A DNA stretch of 7,903 nt from UBA6120 sp964495145 (GTDB taxonomy: Bacteria > Bacillota_I > Bacilli_A > RFN20 > CAG-826), in the NCBI GenBank assembly GCA_964495145.1, contig CAZBUP010000043.1, positions 1 to 7,903 of the forward strand. Direction: 5' to 3'. The stretch's first letter is position 1. Each line of letters starts with the position of its first letter. The notes beneath the pieces were generated by a model. It saw nothing but the letters and a program-made list of their open reading frames with translations. It did no database searches and was not told where the DNA came from. This document shows, piece after piece, positions 6,833-7,903 of the stretch. The position numbers and the translations under genes are program-made.

Positions 6833-6836
6833 CTCC
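6833..6836 (-). promoter_or_regulatory. Ribosome binding site that sets the TTG start of parE
   Basis: Minus-strand GGAG (within TTTGGAGAC) lies 8 bases before the TTG at 6824. The next ATG in frame is at residue 30, inside the conserved RKRPxMYIGST motif, so TTG is the credible start. Confidence 0.82.
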
Positions 6837-6858
6837 AAATCTACGATTTTACCTAATG

Positions 6859-6867
6859 ATTATACCA
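6859..6867 (-). promoter_or_regulatory. Extended -10 promoter for parE-parC
   Basis: Minus strand TGGTATAAT: a perfect TATAAT preceded by the TGn extension. Transcription would start near 6852 and give a leader of about 27 bases that contains the GGAG site. The -35 region is poor (TGTCAA at 18 bases spacing), as is common for extended -10 promoters. Confidence 0.7.
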
Positions 6868-6882
6868 AAAAAATTGATGATT

Positions 6883-6888
6883 TTGACA
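6883..6888 (+). promoter_or_regulatory. Candidate -35 element for plsY
   Basis: A perfect TTGACA upstream of plsY. The -10 is uncertain: TATGAT (6903-6908) matches 5 of 6 but at only 14 bases spacing, while ATTAAT (6907-6912) has 18 bases spacing but matches only 4 of 6. This element lies within the -35 region of the opposite-facing parE promoter. Confidence 0.5.
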
Positions 6889-6920
6889 CGTTTATATTAT
6901 ATTATGATTAATACGTTCTC

Positions 6921-6926
6921 GAGGTG
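6921..6926 (+). promoter_or_regulatory. Ribosome binding site of plsY
   Basis: GAGGTG, a perfect six-base match to the anti-Shine-Dalgarno sequence, lies 8 bases before the plsY ATG. Its last three bases are also the first three of a palindrome. Confidence 0.85.
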
Positions 6927-6933
6927 CGCGCAC
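6924..6933. repeat. G+C palindrome between the plsY ribosome binding site and start codon
   Basis: GTGCGCGCAC reads the same on both strands. It fills nearly all of the space between GAGGTG and the ATG and stands out in a leader that is otherwise strongly A+T-rich. No function is known to me for this sequence here. Confidence 0.6.
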
Positions 6934-6934
6934 G

Positions 6935-7612
6935 ATGGTATTCATTCAAATCGGAACCTTGCTGGTCGGATTGCTATTCGGTTACTTGTTGGGTTCTTTT
7001 CCCACCGGCGTGGTCGTCTCTAAGGTCTTTTACAAAAAAGACATTCGGGATTATGGATCTGGCAATACCGGCGCCACCAATGCCGGGCGCGTCTTTGGCA
7101 AAAAGGCCTTTTGGATGGTAGTCCTGGGCGACATCTTTAAAAGCATCACCCCGATTTGGATTGTAACCCTTGTCATCTGGGGTTTCCATTTGGAGAACTA
7201 TACGTTCACCCCGTGGGTCTCGTATTTGACCGCGGTCGGATGCACCCTCGGCCATTGTTATCCGATTTTCGCCAAGTTCAAGGGCGGTAAAGCCGTATCG
7301 GCTTTCGGATCGTTCGTCTTCACGACTAACTGGATCATCGCCTTTTCGGGCATCGCCCTTTTGATTATTATCGTCATGATTAAGAAATACGTCAGCTTAG
7401 GATCGATCATCGCCAGCACCTACTGCGTCTTAGCATCTTTACTTTTATTGATACCGGGGTTTGAACGCATCGGCATGTATCCTTTAATGGAATCCGGCAT
7501 CATTTATTCCGGTTTCCTGATGATACAAGCCGGCTTCCTTTATTGGCGGCATCGGGAAAACATCGTCCGTTTACTAAACCACGAGGAACGCAAAGTTACT
7601 TGGGTTAAGTAA
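6935..7612 (+). CDS. plsY: PlsY, acyl-phosphate:glycerol-3-phosphate acyltransferase
   Basis: Integral membrane enzyme that transfers an acyl group from acyl-phosphate (made by PlsX) to sn-glycerol-3-phosphate, giving lysophosphatidic acid, the first step of phospholipid synthesis. The 225 residues are slightly longer than the usual 200 or so. The family motifs are present in order: GSFPTG (20-25) after the first helix, the GSGNTGATNAGR block (41-52), DIFK (66-69), GHCYPIFAKFKGGKAV (106-121) and SLGS (154-157), then YWRHRENIVRLL near the end. About six hydrophobic segments are visible (roughly 3-25, 58-82, 94-112, 132-149, 153-174 and 187-204). The position after RLLN is His216, where glycine is common. 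The ATG follows GAGGTG by 8 bases. The gene is divergent from parE, the same arrangement as yneS/plsY and parE in Bacillus, and is followed by a terminator. Confidence 0.96.
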   Translation: MVFIQIGTLLVGLLFGYLLGSFPTGVVVSKVFYKKDIRDYGSGNTGATNAGRVFGKKAFWMVVLGDIFKSITPIWIVTLVIWGFHLENYTFTPWVSYLTAVGCTLGHCYPIFAKFKGGKAVSAFGSFVFTTNWIIAFSGIALLIIIVMIKKYVSLGSIIASTYCVLASLLLLIPGFERIGMYPLMESGIIYSGFLMIQAGFLYWRHRENIVRLLNHEERKVTWVK

Positions 7613-7615
7613 TTT

Positions 7616-7640
7616 AATAGTATATATTCAGTATATTATT
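7616..7640. repeat. A+T-rich hairpin just after plsY
   Basis: AATAGTATA (7616-7624) can pair with TATATTATT (7632-7640) over a 7-base loop: eight Watson-Crick pairs and one G-U in RNA. It sits 3 bases after the plsY stop and 7 bases before the terminator stem. It may be chance in A+T-rich DNA. Confidence 0.3.
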
Positions 7641-7647
7641 GCAAATT

Positions 7648-7676
7648 AAAAGGCATCGCTCATGGATGCCTTTTTT
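7648..7676 (+). terminator. Intrinsic terminator of plsY, probably bidirectional
   Basis: A perfect 10-base stem, AAAAGGCATC-type (AAA plus AGGCATC at 7648-7657, GATGCCT plus TTT at 7665-7674), with a 7-base loop and a six-T run at 7671-7676. On the minus strand the same stem is followed by TTTTAATTT, so it can also end the facing yneF transcript. Confidence 0.9.
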
Positions 7677-7685
7677 GATTGAAGA

Positions 7686-7903
7686 TTAAGCTTGCTTATT
7701 GATGCTGTTCATGACTTGACGGACTTGGGCTTCCGAGGGCTTGCGGCCCATCGAGGTGAACATGGCCCGAATCATCTTCTCATTGATAGGAGGATTCTTG
7801 GCCAGCTCCCGTTTGAAGAACCAACGAGAAATAAAGAATCCGGCCACAAGGCCGCCGACCAATCCCAGGGCGAGGTATAAAACCGAATCCCACCCGAAAC
7901 CTG
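7686..7903 (-). CDS. yneF: YneF-family (UPF0154) small membrane protein, N-terminus cut by window edge
   Basis: Seventy-one residues plus a TAA stop are visible. A single hydrophobic helix rich in glycine (about visible residues 7-25, LYLALGLVGGLVAGFFIS) is followed by the family signature KNPPINEKMIRAMF (35-48) and MGRKPSEAQVRQVMN (51-65). This matches the UPF0154/YneF family of single-pass Firmicute proteins of about 70-80 residues, whose function is not established. The N-terminus is probably outside with the short C-terminal part in the cytoplasm, by inference from the arginine and lysine after the helix. No start codon is visible ahead of the helix, so only a few residues should be missing. 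It converges on plsY and shares the terminator between them. There is no sign of frame disruption. Confidence 0.92.
   Translation of the reverse strand, partial: GFGWDSVLYLALGLVGGLVAGFFISRWFFKRELAKNPPINEKMIRAMFTSMGRKPSEAQVRQVMNSINKQA

Noticed and set aside
6853..6915. FapR-type operator for lipid-gene control upstream of plsY
   Set aside because: No sequence close to the known FapR dyad was found; only A+T-rich promoter-like sequence is present.
6974..7255. Minus-strand open frame inside plsY
   Set aside because: It is fully antisense to conserved PlsY motifs and shows no independent coding signs.
2312..7612. Possibility that TGA is read as tryptophan, as in many Mollicutes
   Set aside because: Tryptophans in all conserved proteins use TGG, and genes stop at their expected lengths, including a TGA stop for yqeG.
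7692..7880. Plus-strand open frame at the right edge
   Set aside because: The opposite strand gives a clear YneF-family protein with its signature residues; the plus frame resembles nothing.

Overview
This 7.9 kb window is ordinary, gene-dense bacterial chromosome. It most resembles a member of the Bacilli (Firmicutes), possibly a lineage near the Mollicutes or Erysipelotrichales. The evidence is the gene content and order (yqeG-yqeH-yhbY; plsY divergent from parE-parC; yneF next to plsY), strong AGGAGG-type ribosome binding sites, and a ParE that reads like the Firmicute ParE family. All conserved genes are full length with TGA read as stop (yqeG itself ends in TGA), so the standard bacterial code applies. 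Coding DNA looks roughly half G+C with G/C-rich third positions, while the promoter regions are clearly A+T-rich. The genus cannot be named from this alone. I see no insertion sequence, prophage, CRISPR array, tRNA or rRNA.

Layout. (1) Positions 1-1943, minus strand: a tightly packed ribosome-assembly and housekeeping operon, read yqeG (HAD phosphatase) then yqeH (circularly permuted GTPase for the 30S subunit) then yhbY (RNA-binding assembly factor, running off the left edge). yqeG and yqeH overlap by 8 bases, and yqeH and yhbY are 3 bases apart. (2) Positions 2021-2338, plus strand: a lone 105-residue membrane protein I do not recognise. Its start has no Shine-Dalgarno sequence and sits on a perfect TATAAT. 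Its 3' end overlaps parC tail to tail, and its likely terminator lies inside parC. (3) Positions 2312-6824, minus strand: the parE-parC operon for topoisomerase IV, with an 8-base overlap, a TTG start for parE and an extended -10 promoter upstream. (4) Positions 6935-7612, plus strand: plsY, the membrane glycerol-3-phosphate acyltransferase, divergent from parE, followed by a clear hairpin terminator that also serves the facing gene. (5) Positions 7686-7903, minus strand: most of a YneF-family small membrane protein running off the right edge.

The genes serve growth: ribosome maturation, chromosome decatenation and phospholipid synthesis. I found no undescribed multi-gene system. The most interesting points are small. 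ParC ends in a QISIF pentapeptide resembling a sliding-clamp-binding motif. The orphan membrane gene may be leaderless and ends inside parC. YhbY has lost the second glycine of its GxxG loop. The plsY leader carries a G+C palindrome against its ribosome binding site.
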